Source of the DNA: JACKFB01 sp041389525
GTDB taxonomy: Bacteria > Myxococcota_A > UBA9042 > PHBI01 > JACKFB01
Assembly: GCA_041389525.1 (NCBI GenBank)
Contig: JAWKRR010000007.1
Span: forward strand, 115,522 to 179,521
Direction of reading: 5' to 3'
Length of the DNA: 64,000 nucleotides
Shown here one piece after another: positions 8,483-17,756 of this stretch. The stretch's first letter is position 1. Each line of letters begins with the position of its first letter. The notes under the pieces were generated by a model. That model worked only from the letters and a program-made list of their open reading frames with translations. It was not told the origin of the DNA and searched no databases. The translations under genes and the position numbers were made by a program.

Positions 8483-11400
8483 ATGAAGGAGACGCTGCGC
8501 CGCGCAGTCGCGCGAATCGAGGTGAAGAGCGACAACGGCGACGTCGTCGCGCGCGGCACCGGGGTGCTCGTGGCCCCGGACCTCGTCCTGACGGCCCGTC
8601 ACATCGTCGCCGACCCTCAATCCGACGTGCTCCGGCCGATGGGTTCGCAGATCGAGGTGCGCTTCCCCGACCGCCGCGTCGAGGCGACCATCGTGGAGCA
8701 GTGGCACGACCGCCGCGCCGATTGGGTGCTGCTGCGCTGCGACGGAGCCCCAGGCGCCGCGCCAATTCCCCTGGGCGGCGCGCTGGCAGCCGACGACTCC
8801 TGGGAGACCTACGGCTTCCCGCGCGCTTATCCCGACGGGCGCCCCCTCGACGGCCGCGTCATCGCCCCGCGCCGCGCCCTCGGCGCCGCCGACTGCATCG
8901 TCCTGCACAGCGCCTTCGCGGCCACCGGCAACGGCGATCCCGCGCCCGGCCTCGCCGGCGCCCCCGTCGTGGTTGGCGGCGCGCTGGTCGGCATCCTCCG
9001 CCAGAGCGCCCTGCCCAAGGGCGAGAGCATCGACGGGACGCTCTACGCGTGCCCCATCGATCGCGTCGTGGCCCAGGCCTCCTCCGCCCTCCCCGCCCTC
9101 GAGTCCATCGCCGGCCTCCCCGGCGTGCCGCCCGGCCCGCTCCACGACGAGCCCTTCCCCCGCCTCCTCCCCTACGGCCCCGACCGCGCCGAGGTCTTCT
9201 TCGGCCGCGGCGCCGAGATCGCGCATCTCCACGAGCTCGTCGTCGGCGTCTCGGCGCGCTCGCCGCAGATCGTCCTGCTCGCCGGCCACAGCGGCATCGG
9301 CAAATCCTCGCTGCTCTCCGCCGGCCTCGGCCCCCGCCTCGCCTGGAGCCACGAGTTCCGCTACGCCCGCCGCCAGCCCGCCGTCGGCCTCGCCGGCACC
9401 CTCCAGCAGACCCTGGCCGGCGACTGGCGCCAGACCGAGATCACGGCGCGACGCCCCCTCATCATCGCCCTCGATCAGTGCGAGGGCGCCTTCGAAGCGG
9501 GCACCGAGGCCAGCCGCGAAGAGGTCGCGCGCTTCCTGCGCCTCATCGAGGAGATCTTCGGCGAGCGCGCCGGCAGACCGCGCGGCCGGCTGGTCATCTG
9601 CACGCGCAGCGAGTGGCTGGCGGACTGGCACGCCGCCTTCTCGAAGGCTGGCCTAGCCATCGAGAGCCACTTCCTCGCGCCCCTGGCCGCGCCGGCCATC
9701 GCCGAGGTCGTCTCAGGCCTCGCCTCCACCGAACGCCTGCGCTCCCACTACAAGCTGAACATCGAGCCGGGCCTCCCGGAGACCCTGGCGAACCGCGCCC
9801 TCGCCGAGCCGGAGAGCACCATCGCGCCGGTGCTGCAGCTCGCCCTCGCGGACATGTGGGACGCCAGCGGCGACGCCCCCGGCGACGAACGCCACCTCAC
9901 CATCGAGCAGTTCTGGGCGCTCGAGGCGCGCGGCTTCTCCCTCGGCGACGTGCTGGACCGCCACCTGGCGACGCTGGACCCGGCGCAGCTGTCGAGCGGG
10001 CTGGTGCTCGAGGTGCTGGCCGGCTACACGACCGCCGAGAACACGCCGCGGCGCGTTGAGCGCGAGGCCCTCTACGCGGCCTACTCGCACCTGGACCGCG
10101 CCAGCCTCGACAGCCTGGTCGAGCGCCTGCGGAAGCTGAAGCTCATCGTCGCCGTCGAGGGCGAAAAGAGCGAGGCGCTGGCTCATGGAACGCTGGCGCC
10201 GCTCATCCGGCGACGCCTGGCCGCCTCGGAGCTGCCGGGACAGCGCGCGCGGCGTCTGCTCGACCATGGCGGGCCGCGCGATGGGCGCGAGCTGGCTTTG
10301 GTGGAGCGGGCGCTGGCCGGCATGCGCACGCCGGACGCCGAGGAGCAGACGCGTATCGACGCGTGCCAGGCCAAGCGCGACGCGGCGCTCAAGCGGGCGA
10401 AGACCATTCGCTACGCGGCCATCGCGGCGGCGATCATCGTCAGCATCTTCGCGGTGACGTCGTTCTGGGGGCTGCTCCGCACCGGGACCGAGCGCGACGC
10501 GGAGCGGGTCGCGCGCCTCCAGGCGGACTCGGCGCGAGACCAGGCCTTTGAGGCCAAGCTGGCCGCGGCGGCGCGGCAGGCGGAGGCGGAGGCCGAGCGG
10601 CAGCGAGCCATCGCGGCGAAGCAGGCCGCCGAGACCGGCCGGGAGCAGGCCGAGCGGGACCGTGACGCCGCCGAGCAGGCGCGGGCCCTGACCCTGGCGG
10701 AGTCGCCGGGGCGCGAGCAGGACGCCATCGCCACGGTGGTCGACACGGCGGCCAAGGCGCGCGCCGCGGGGGAGGCGCCCTCGCCTGCCGCCATCCGCGC
10801 GCTCTTGGCCACCGAGCGGGCATCCCACGCGAGCCGGGTCTTGTGGATGCCCACGGATCCCTCGACGCCGCGCCCGTCGGCGGTGGCCCTCACCACCGAC
10901 GGGCAGCGCGCCCTCGTCGGGTTCGGCGACGGATCGGTGATGCTCTTCAGCGAGGCGCGGCCCGACCGCGGACAGCGCGCGCAGCTTGGCGATTCGCCCG
11001 CTGTGGCCATGGAGTTCGCCGGCGAGGGCCGCGTGGCCCTGGCGCAGTCTATGGACGGCACCGCGTGGGTGCTGGACGGCGAGACCGCGAAGCTTCGGTT
11101 CTCGGTGCCGGACGTCACGACCGCGCGCCTCTCGAACGACGGCGAGTGGCTGGTGGCGCTCGACGATCTCGGCGTCATCGGCGTGTGGGCGGTGAAGACC
11201 GGGAAGCAGGCCCACTCGTGGAAATCCCCAGTCGGCACCTACCTCGCCGCGATCCCGGACGACGACGGGCGGGCGGTGACTGCGCTGCGTGACGACGGCT
11301 CGGTGCGGCGCATCCTCCTGGGCTCGGGCGACGACAAGGAGCGAGGTGACCTGGGCACCCTCGGCCCCGCGGCGCTGAACCCCAGCGGAGTCCGCGCGGT

Positions 11401-13174
11401 GTACGCCATCGACGCGTTGGACGACAGCGGGCGCGCCGTGTCGCGGCTGGTGCTGTGGAACGTGCTGCGCGAGAAGGTCACGACAGAGCGCGATTGCTCG
11501 GGCTGGGAGCGGCTCCGCTACGCCGGCGACTACGCGATGGCGAGCTGCCCCGCGGGCCGCCACGACGAGCCGGGGCCGGCTGTCGTCGTCTGGAATCGCG
11601 CCGCGCGGCGCTTCGGATTCAGCGGCGAGCTGGTCGGCTCCTCGCGCGAGGGGACGCGGCTGCTCGTGCGGACCGGCCGCGATCAGGTCGAGCTCATCCA
11701 GCTGCCCGACTCGAAGACGATGACCGTCTTGCGCAACCCCGGCGCCGCAAACCTCGCCGCGCTTGGGGACGAGAGCGGCAGGGTGCTTGAGGTCGACTCC
11801 GAGGGCGTGGTCCGCCTGCACGACGCCGACAGCGCTTGGCCGCCCGAGCGCGTGTACGAGCGCGCCGTGGGCGTCAGCTTCGATCGCGGGTCCCAGCGGG
11901 CGTTGAGCGTGGGTAACGACCGGCGGCTGCGCGTGTTCGACGGGCCGGACGCGCGGCTGGTGCGGACGATTCGGCTGCCGCAGACGATGCGCGACGCGCG
12001 GCTGGTACGCGGCGGTAAACAGGCCCTGGTCTGGCGCGAGCGCGGCCCGCTCGAGGTCTGGGACCTCGAGACCGGTAAGGCCGTCAACACCGTTTTGGTC
12101 CCGGCGGCCGCCGACGCCGTCATCATCTCGCCGGGCGGGCAAGCCTTCGTCGGCTGCTCAGCCGATGGCTCGGGCGTGTTCTGGGACCTCGCCGCCGACG
12201 AGGCGCGGACGCCGCTGACCTGCCCCGTGCGCTTTCTCGACGCGGCCCACCTCATCGAAGGCGGCGGCGACGCCGGCGGGGTCTTGACCCTGCGCGACGG
12301 CCTCCACGGCGGCAAGATCGCCGAGCTGGTCGACGCCCGCGGACCGCTGGACGCGCTGCGGCTCGACGCCATCGCCGGGCGGGTGCTCGCGCCGCTCAAC
12401 GACGGCAAGGGCTCGGCGCTCTTCGACGTGGCGACCGGCAAGCGCATCCTGTCCATCGACGGCGTCGCGACCGGCCCGGCGGCGAGGCCCATCGCCGGGC
12501 ACTTCGCGACCGTGACCCACACCGACGGCCTGGTGCGGGTATGGAAGTCGCCGGAGGGCACCTTCGCCGGCGTGTTCTCAGCGGCCGATCTCGACTGCGG
12601 GCCCGCCTTGGTCGCGGTCACCGACGCGTCAGGCCAGCGCGCGGTCGTCGGCTGCGAGGCCGTGGGCTTCCAGCTCCGCTCCACCGACGGCGGCGACACC
12701 CTGGCCGATCTCGGCGGCGAGCGGGTGCTGGCCATCTCGCCCGAGGGCGGGCGCGTCGCGCTGGCGGGCTCAGCGGGGCATCGGCTGCACTTGTGGGAGC
12801 TTGCGACCGCAGAGCGGCGCTTCGACGTCGGCCCCTTCGGCGACTGGATCGCGCGCGGCGTCTTCGCTCCGGAGGGCAACGCGGTCGCCATCCAGATGTC
12901 CGGCGCGGTCGTGGTCCTCGACGCGCGCGACGGCTCGGAGCTCTCGCGCTCGGCCTATCGCGGCGCCGGGCAGACCGCCGGGAGCGAGTACCACCCCGCC
13001 TTTTCGGAAGGTGGCGACACGCTCTTCGACACCGCGGGCGCAGGCCCGCCCTTCATCGTCGGGGCCGAGGCCGCGGTGACCCGCCTCTGCGACCTGTCCC
13101 GCTCGCTGCCCACCTGGGCCGCCATGGCCTCGACCTGCGAGCGCGCGACCCGCGCCGTGGGCGCCGCCCCCTAA
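8483..13174 (+). CDS. Pseudo-trypsin / STAND NTPase / WD40 multidomain protein
   Basis: 1563 residues from the ATG at 8483. Residues 1-200 form a trypsin-like (S1) fold with the catalytic His40 (LTARHIV) and Asp80 (RADWVLL), but the serine position in GLAGAPV is Ala158, so the protease looks inactive. Residues about 228-600 are an nSTAND-type NTPase with Walker A GHSGIGKS (268-275) and Walker B LIIALDQCE (326-334). A winged-helix-like region, a transmembrane helix (about 642-664) and an Ala/Glu/Arg coiled coil (to about 770) follow. The last roughly 750 residues are degenerate WD40-type beta-propeller repeats (FWDLAAD, VWDLETGK, LWELATA). STAND proteins act as ligand-triggered switches in signalling, cell death and phage defence. 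This one stands alone: divergent from flagellin and convergent with the helicase gene. Confidence 0.9.
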   Translation: MKETLRRAVARIEVKSDNGDVVARGTGVLVAPDLVLTARHIVADPQSDVLRPMGSQIEVRFPDRRVEATIVEQWHDRRADWVLLRCDGAPGAAPIPLGGALAADDSWETYGFPRAYPDGRPLDGRVIAPRRALGAADCIVLHSAFAATGNGDPAPGLAGAPVVVGGALVGILRQSALPKGESIDGTLYACPIDRVVAQASSALPALESIAGLPGVPPGPLHDEPFPRLLPYGPDRAEVFFGRGAEIAHLHELVVGVSARSPQIVLLAGHSGIGKSSLLSAGLGPRLAWSHEFRYARRQPAVGLAGTLQQTLAGDWRQTEITARRPLIIALDQCEGAFEAGTEASREEVARFLRLIEEIFGERAGRPRGRLVICTRSEWLADWHAAFSKAGLAIESHFLAPLAAPAIAEVVSGLASTERLRSHYKLNIEPGLPETLANRALAEPESTIAPVLQLALADMWDASGDAPGDERHLTIEQFWALEARGFSLGDVLDRHLATLDPAQLSSGLVLEVLAGYTTAENTPRRVEREALYAAYSHLDRASLDSLVERLRKLKLIVAVEGEKSEALAHGTLAPLIRRRLAASELPGQRARRLLDHGGPRDGRELALVERALAGMRTPDAEEQTRIDACQAKRDAALKRAKTIRYAAIAAAIIVSIFAVTSFWGLLRTGTERDAERVARLQADSARDQAFEAKLAAAARQAEAEAERQRAIAAKQAAETGREQAERDRDAAEQARALTLAESPGREQDAIATVVDTAAKARAAGEAPSPAAIRALLATERASHASRVLWMPTDPSTPRPSAVALTTDGQRALVGFGDGSVMLFSEARPDRGQRAQLGDSPAVAMEFAGEGRVALAQSMDGTAWVLDGETAKLRFSVPDVTTARLSNDGEWLVALDDLGVIGVWAVKTGKQAHSWKSPVGTYLAAIPDDDGRAVTALRDDGSVRRILLGSGDDKERGDLGTLGPAALNPSGVRAVYAIDALDDSGRAVSRLVLWNVLREKVTTERDCSGWERLRYAGDYAMASCPAGRHDEPGPAVVVWNRAARRFGFSGELVGSSREGTRLLVRTGRDQVELIQLPDSKTMTVLRNPGAANLAALGDESGRVLEVDSEGVVRLHDADSAWPPERVYERAVGVSFDRGSQRALSVGNDRRLRVFDGPDARLVRTIRLPQTMRDARLVRGGKQALVWRERGPLEVWDLETGKAVNTVLVPAAADAVIISPGGQAFVGCSADGSGVFWDLAADEARTPLTCPVRFLDAAHLIEGGGDAGGVLTLRDGLHGGKIAELVDARGPLDALRLDAIAGRVLAPLNDGKGSALFDVATGKRILSIDGVATGPAARPIAGHFATVTHTDGLVRVWKSPEGTFAGVFSAADLDCGPALVAVTDASGQRAVVGCEAVGFQLRSTDGGDTLADLGGERVLAISPEGGRVALAGSAGHRLHLWELATAERRFDVGPFGDWIARGVFAPEGNAVAIQMSGAVVVLDARDGSELSRSAYRGAGQTAGSEYHPAFSEGGDTLFDTAGAGPPFIVGAEAAVTRLCDLSRSLPTWAAMASTCERATRAVGAAP

Positions 13175-13205
13175 GCGGCGGCGCCTCGGCCTCAGCGAGC
13201 CGCGA

Positions 13206-14945
13206 TCAGTCCTGACCCGAGCCACCTCGGCCAGGTCCACGCCCGGGGCCTCGCGGCGGGCCGTCTCGGAACCCCCGACGCGGCGGCGCCTGCCCGTCGC
13301 TTGGGCCGCGCTCGTCCCGCGTGTCGCGAGGCGGGCCGTCGCTGAACCCGCGCTGTGGCGGGCCGTCGCTGAACCCGCGCTGTGGCGGGCCGCCGCGACC
13401 GCGCGGTGGGCGGTCCCGGTCGCCGTACTCGCCCCGCGGTGGCCGCCCGCCGCCGTCGCGCCCGCGGCTGGGCCCGCGCGGCGCATCGGTCTTCTCGCGA
13501 CGCGGACGCGCCACGCTGATCGGCACCTGCTCGCCGCACAGCTCGAGGAAGCGCACCCGGTCCAGCACCTGCTGCGCCGCCTGGGTGGACACGTCCACGA
13601 AGCTGGCCCTGCCGAGCACCTCGACGAAGCCGATGGCGCGCTCGTCCACGCCGCCACGCCGGGTCAGCTCCCGCAAGATATCTCGCGCGGTCGCCCCGAG
13701 GATCGCCCCTCCACCTATATATAGGCGGACGGTGCTCTCGCCGGGTGCCTTGCGCGCCGGCGCGGTCGGATTCGCGGCGGCTGCCCCTGCGCGGCCCGAC
13801 ACCGCAGCGCCGGGCGCCACCGGGCGCGCCATCGCCGGCAGCCCCAGGCTCCGCGTCTCGAGATCCCACGCCTTGGTCAGCGCCTCGAACGCCGCACGCT
13901 CCGATTCCTCGAGGATGAACTCGAGGCCGGACTCGTCACCGGTGCCGATGTTGCGCCGCGCGAAGTCCGCGGGCTCGGCGGGCAGCCCGACCGACACGCT
14001 GTGCGCTGGGGTGCCGAGATCGATCTCCCGCGCCCCCGCGTCGGTCGCGACGAGCACGTCGATGTCGCCGCGCCGAAAGCGAGCGGCCGTCGACGTCTTG
14101 GCCCGCGCCGCCATCCCGCTGTGCAGCACCTCGGTCCGAAACCCGGCGCCCCGCAACCACGCCGACAGCCCCACCGCGCGGCTGCGCGAGCGCGTCCAGA
14201 CCAGAATCGGCAGGCCCGCCGACGCCGTCACCCACGCCCCCGCCGCCTCGAAGAGCGCCCGCCCGCGCGCCCACGCGACGCCGACACCGACCGGCGCCGC
14301 GGGCAGGTCGTCGGCGCCGACTTCGACCGAATCCTTCAGATGCTTCTTGATCAATCGACGGTGCGGCGCCGCGATCACGCCGCTGACCAGCACCGTCCGC
14401 CGCCCCTCTTTGCCGTGCCCGAGCACCCACTCCATGTCCGACAGCCCGTCCGCGTCGAGGGATTCGTCAGCCCGGTCCACGACCACGAAGCTCGCCAGCC
14501 CGAGATCCAGCGCCCCCCGCGAGTGCAGCTCGCGCACCCGCGAGACGGTCCCGACCGCGATGTCGACGCCGCGCTCCAGCCGCCGCACCGTCTTGGCGAG
14601 GTCGCTCTCGGCGTCCACCGACAGCGCGACCAGCCCCTCGCGCGCCGCCGCCAGCGCCTCCGCCAGCGCCCGCGCCCGCGCCGCATCCGGCACCAGCACC
14701 ATCCCGCTCAGCGCCTCGCCCGGCTTCACCGCGTCGACCAGGGGCAAGAGCCACGCCCCCGTGCGCCCGCGCGCCGGCCCCGCGACGATGACCACGTCTT
14801 TCTCGGCCGCCAGCGCCCGGTGCGCGGCCGCCTGGAGCCCCGTCGGCGCCTCCCAGCCGAACGCCTCCGCCGCCGCGCTCACGGTCTTGGACCCGGCGAA
14901 CTCGGGCGGCCTTGACTCGTCGGCCTTCGCAGTCGATTTGCTCAT
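13206..14945 (-). CDS. Degenerate DEAD-box RNA helicase with DbpA-type RNA-binding domain and RGG tail
   Basis: 579 residues from the ATG at 14945. A Q-motif-like start (FGWEAPTGLQAA) leads into two RecA-like domains. The motifs are eroded: Walker A reads GPARGRTG, with Arg61 where Lys is expected. Motif II is DRAD (157-160) instead of DEAD, motif III lacks SAT, and motif VI reads RRNIGTG. About residue 420 a DbpA-type RRM begins (VRLYIGGGAILGATARDIL), followed by a Gly/Arg/Pro-rich tail with a duplicated GFSDGPPQR. It probably binds RNA but is unlikely to hydrolyse ATP normally. Its ATG overlaps the stop of the upstream OmpA gene by 4 nt. Confidence 0.85.
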   Translation of the reverse strand: MSKSTAKADESRPPEFAGSKTVSAAAEAFGWEAPTGLQAAAHRALAAEKDVVIVAGPARGRTGAWLLPLVDAVKPGEALSGMVLVPDAARARALAEALAAAREGLVALSVDAESDLAKTVRRLERGVDIAVGTVSRVRELHSRGALDLGLASFVVVDRADESLDADGLSDMEWVLGHGKEGRRTVLVSGVIAAPHRRLIKKHLKDSVEVGADDLPAAPVGVGVAWARGRALFEAAGAWVTASAGLPILVWTRSRSRAVGLSAWLRGAGFRTEVLHSGMAARAKTSTAARFRRGDIDVLVATDAGAREIDLGTPAHSVSVGLPAEPADFARRNIGTGDESGLEFILEESERAAFEALTKAWDLETRSLGLPAMARPVAPGAAVSGRAGAAAANPTAPARKAPGESTVRLYIGGGAILGATARDILRELTRRGGVDERAIGFVEVLGRASFVDVSTQAAQQVLDRVRFLELCGEQVPISVARPRREKTDAPRGPSRGRDGGGRPPRGEYGDRDRPPRGRGGPPQRGFSDGPPQRGFSDGPPRDTRDERGPSDGQAPPRRGFRDGPPRGPGRGPGRGGSGQD

Positions 14946-15763
14946 CGATTGCGCAGCGTCGGAAGCTCCGCCCGCGCCACGTAGGCCCGACACGCCGACG
15001 CCTGCGGCAGCTTCAGCTCGTCCAGGTTCGGCACCAGGACCACCTCCACGCGCCGGTTGAGCTGCCGCCCGTCCGCCCCGTCGTTGCTCGCGACCGGCTG
15101 GTACCACGCGTAGCCAGCGGCCGACAGGCGATTCGAGGGGTAGCCCGCGTCGAGCATCTGCTGCAGCACGCTCAGCGAGCGGTCCATGGACAGCCGCCAA
15201 TTGTACGACTCGGTCCCGACGTTGTCGGTGTGCCCGGTGACCTGGAACTCGCGCTCGACCCGCGCCAGCAGCGGCGCCAGCTCGGTCAGCGCCGCGACGC
15301 CCTCCGGCTTCAGCTTGCTCTTGCCCGAGTCGAACAGGATGTTCTCGGCGATCTCGACGATGAGCCGCCCATTCCGGCGCACGACCTTGACCTTCCCGGC
15401 CTGGGTCATCGACTCGAGGCTGCGGACCAGCCCGTCGAGCACGGCCTTCTGGCGCGCCGCCAGCTCGCGCATGCGCTCCAGCTGCTCCAGCGCGCTGTTG
15501 AGGTCGCCGGAGAGCTTGCCCTTCTGCTGCACCAGCGCCGACAGCTCGCCGAGACAGCGCGCCTTGTCAGCCTCGGTCTTGGCCAGCTCCGCCTGCGTCG
15601 ACTCGAGGTTCGACTGCAGGCCCGCCTTGTCGGCGCTCAGCCCCTCGATCTCGGTCTTCAGCGCGCTGATGTCCCGGTTGTACACCTCTTCGCTGATGCC
15701 GCAGCCGCCGACGAAGAGCGCGGCGCAGATGAGGATCCGGCGGACGGGGTTGGGGGACTTCAT
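14942..15763 (-). CDS. OmpA/MotB-domain lipoprotein with coiled coil
   Basis: 273 residues; the ATG at 15763 follows GGAGGAA. The signal peptide ends at lipobox VGGC (Cys21). Residues about 25-115 form a long heptad-patterned coiled coil. Residues about 130-255 are an OmpA C-terminal domain: ILFDSGKSKLKPEG, then TGHTDNVGTESYNWRLSMDRS and LNRRVEVVLVP, which carry the Asp and Arg that hold peptidoglycan diaminopimelate. The protein should tether outer membrane to cell wall. It is the first gene of a two-gene unit with the degenerate helicase, an unusual pairing of envelope and RNA-binding functions. Confidence 0.9.
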   Translation of the reverse strand: MKSPNPVRRILICAALFVGGCGISEEVYNRDISALKTEIEGLSADKAGLQSNLESTQAELAKTEADKARCLGELSALVQQKGKLSGDLNSALEQLERMRELAARQKAVLDGLVRSLESMTQAGKVKVVRRNGRLIVEIAENILFDSGKSKLKPEGVAALTELAPLLARVEREFQVTGHTDNVGTESYNWRLSMDRSLSVLQQMLDAGYPSNRLSAAGYAWYQPVASNDGADGRQLNRRVEVVLVPNLDELKLPQASACRAYVARAELPTLRNR

Positions 15764-15909
15764 GACGCGTTCCTCCAGATGTGGGGCGCTCTAGGAGCCT
15801 GCAGGGAATAAATGCTTGGGCGAGCCCGGGCGCTTTGGGCGCCGGTATCTCACAATTCGCGCGACCGCACCACGACGAGTCGGCCCGATCGCGCCGGGTC
15901 AACCGCGCG

Positions 15910-17484
15910 CTACTTGTCGTTCTGACACGTCGAGACCGCCGGCGCGCACACACCGGCCGCCGCCTGGGCCGAGCAGCCGGGCGCCTGGGTCGGACAGGCC
16001 GTGAGCACGCAGAAGTACGCGGCGACGAAGCGGGACTGCGCCCCCAGCGAGGCCTGCGCGAGGCAGGCGTCGGCGCAAGGCGTGCCCAGGCCGCCGTCGC
16101 ACTCCTGGGTGCAGCTCCCGAGGGCGGCGCATCCGCCGGTCCCCACGCCTGGCGCGATGCACTGGGCCCACTCGAACCCGCAGCTCGTGCCGAGGCAGGC
16201 CAGGCTCTGACAGCCGCTCTCGGAGCCACAGATCTGCAGGGCGGCGAACTCGGCGTAGTCGACCGGGCTCGCCGCGTCGTAGCACGCGGAGACGCAGCTC
16301 TGGTCGTCGTCACAGACGTCGATGCAGTCGGTCAGGGTGAGGCAGCTGTCGCCTTCGACGTCCGGTGCCAGGCAGGCGACCGCCGCGACCGCGCACTTGC
16401 CGCCGGTGGTCGAGGCCAAGAGCGTGCAGTCCTCACCGCCTTCCGGGCACTCCGCGCCGACGCAGCCCGCGAAGGACACCCACGCGGCCTGGGCCTGCGG
16501 GTCGCCGCCCTCGGCACAGGCGATGACGCAGCCAGGAGCCTCGAGCGTACACGCGTCCGCACACTCGGCGATGGCCTCGCACGTCGCCGCGCCGGCCTGG
16601 TGGTAGAGGCAGGCGGCGATCTCCGGCCCGCAGCGCGTGTAGGCGCAGCCGCTGTCGGCGCAGCCGCTCTTCGAGAAGCAGTCCAGCATCGTCGCGTACT
16701 CAAGCTGCGCCGCGGCGGTCCCGGCCAGGTAGCAGGCGTTCTCGCAGTCCGAGTCGTCGCAGTCGGCGACGCAGGCGTTGACCTCGCCGCAGGAGTCGCT
16801 GCCGACGAGCGCCACGCAGACCCCCTCGGAGCAGGCGGTGCCGGTGCCGCAGGGCGAGGCCGGCGACCACTCGAGGCAGGCGTCGGCGTCGAAGTCGCCG
16901 CAGGTCGCCACGCCGCTGGACGCGCAGGTCAGCGCGCCTTTGGACGGGCACTCGTCGACGCAGGTGGGGCCGGCGTCGGCGTCCGGGGTGGCGTCCGCGG
17001 CGGCGTCTGAGACCCCGTCAGCGTCTGGGGTGGCGTCGGCGTCTGGCGCCGCGTCTGCCGCGGCGTCCGCGGCGTCCGCGTCGGCCACCACGTCCGCGTC
17101 GGCCACCACGTCCGCGTCCGGCAGCACATCCGGCGTCGCATCCGGCACCGTCACCGCGTCACCGTCTGCCGCGACGTCCGCGTCCGCGCCCGCGTCCGAC
17201 ACCGCCTCCGCCGCGTCGACCTCCGTGTCCGCCACCGCGTCCGGGCCCGAATCCGGCGCCGCGTCCGCGTCCGCGTCCGCGTCCGGCACAGTGTCCGTCG
17301 CCCCGTCGCCACCCGCATCCGTCTCCGAAACCGCGTCAGCGTCCGCCACCGCGTCCCGCGCCGAATCAGGCAACGCCACCGTGTCCTGCGTGTCCGCGCT
17401 GCCCAGGCTGGGGTTGCTGTCATCGCAGCCGCTCAGGCCGCACATCAGCACAAGCGCGGCGGCACAGCTCAGTGAAAATCGCAC
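15910..17484 (-). CDS. Cys-rich lipoprotein with Asp/Ala stalk, unknown function
   Basis: 524 residues from a GTG at 17484 preceded by AGGAGG. The lipobox is LSGC (Cys20). A stalk of Asp/Ala/Val/Pro (about 25-170) is followed by a Cys-rich region (about 170-515). That region holds more than forty Cys in repeats of the kind CxxxCxDDxxCxxxCY, so it is probably a chain of small disulfide-bonded modules at the cell surface. I recognise no catalytic motif. The coding DNA of the stalk contains short tandem repeats (for example around 17083-17124) and may vary in length by slippage. The divergent gene is the subtilase. Confidence 0.82.
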   Translation of the reverse strand: MRFSLSCAAALVLMCGLSGCDDSNPSLGSADTQDTVALPDSARDAVADADAVSETDAGGDGATDTVPDADADADAAPDSGPDAVADTEVDAAEAVSDAGADADVAADGDAVTVPDATPDVLPDADVVADADVVADADAADAAADAAPDADATPDADGVSDAAADATPDADAGPTCVDECPSKGALTCASSGVATCGDFDADACLEWSPASPCGTGTACSEGVCVALVGSDSCGEVNACVADCDDSDCENACYLAGTAAAQLEYATMLDCFSKSGCADSGCAYTRCGPEIAACLYHQAGAATCEAIAECADACTLEAPGCVIACAEGGDPQAQAAWVSFAGCVGAECPEGGEDCTLLASTTGGKCAVAAVACLAPDVEGDSCLTLTDCIDVCDDDQSCVSACYDAASPVDYAEFAALQICGSESGCQSLACLGTSCGFEWAQCIAPGVGTGGCAALGSCTQECDGGLGTPCADACLAQASLGAQSRFVAAYFCVLTACPTQAPGCSAQAAAGVCAPAVSTCQNDK

Positions 17485-17688
17485 GGTGGCCTCCTCTGCT
17501 CGACTCGTTCCACGCCCGCGCGCCCGGTGGACGTCTCCCGCTCACGAGGACTCGCGAGCTCGCAGGCGGTCGGTCTCAAATCTGAACGTTCAATTCAGCG
17601 CGCGGTCGCAGACGTGGACGCCTCCGCCGCGATCCCCGGATCGCACGAAAGCACTGCTATCACAACACGAACACCGAATCACACCCGC

Positions 17689-17704
17689 TGGCACGCTCCT
17701 TGCG
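17689..17704 (+). promoter_or_regulatory. Predicted sigma54 (RpoN) promoter for the subtilase gene
   Basis: TGGCACG (17689-17695), N4, TTGCG (17700-17704). This fits the -24/-12 consensus TGGCAC-N5-TTGCW with the invariant GG and GC at the right spacing. Transcription would start about 17715, giving a leader of about 40 nt before the ATG at 17757. Such promoters need an enhancer-binding protein. I found no clear upstream inverted repeat for one in the 272-nt gap, which otherwise holds nothing recognisable. Confidence 0.7.
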
Positions 17705-17756
17705 ATGACTTCAGCCAGGAGCCTCCCCCCAGAGGCGTCCTGCCAAGGAGAATTCG

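Noticed and set aside
4155..8486. A 1443-codon open frame on the plus strand
   Set aside because: It lies opposite DoxX, the metalloprotease and flagellin. Its translation is Arg/Gly/Ala-rich without domains, as expected for an antisense frame in GC-rich DNA.
8483..15763. A defence island around the STAND gene
   Set aside because: The neighbours are flagellin, a helicase-like gene and OmpA. No restriction, toxin-antitoxin, CRISPR or phage genes are present, so only the single gene itself is a candidate.
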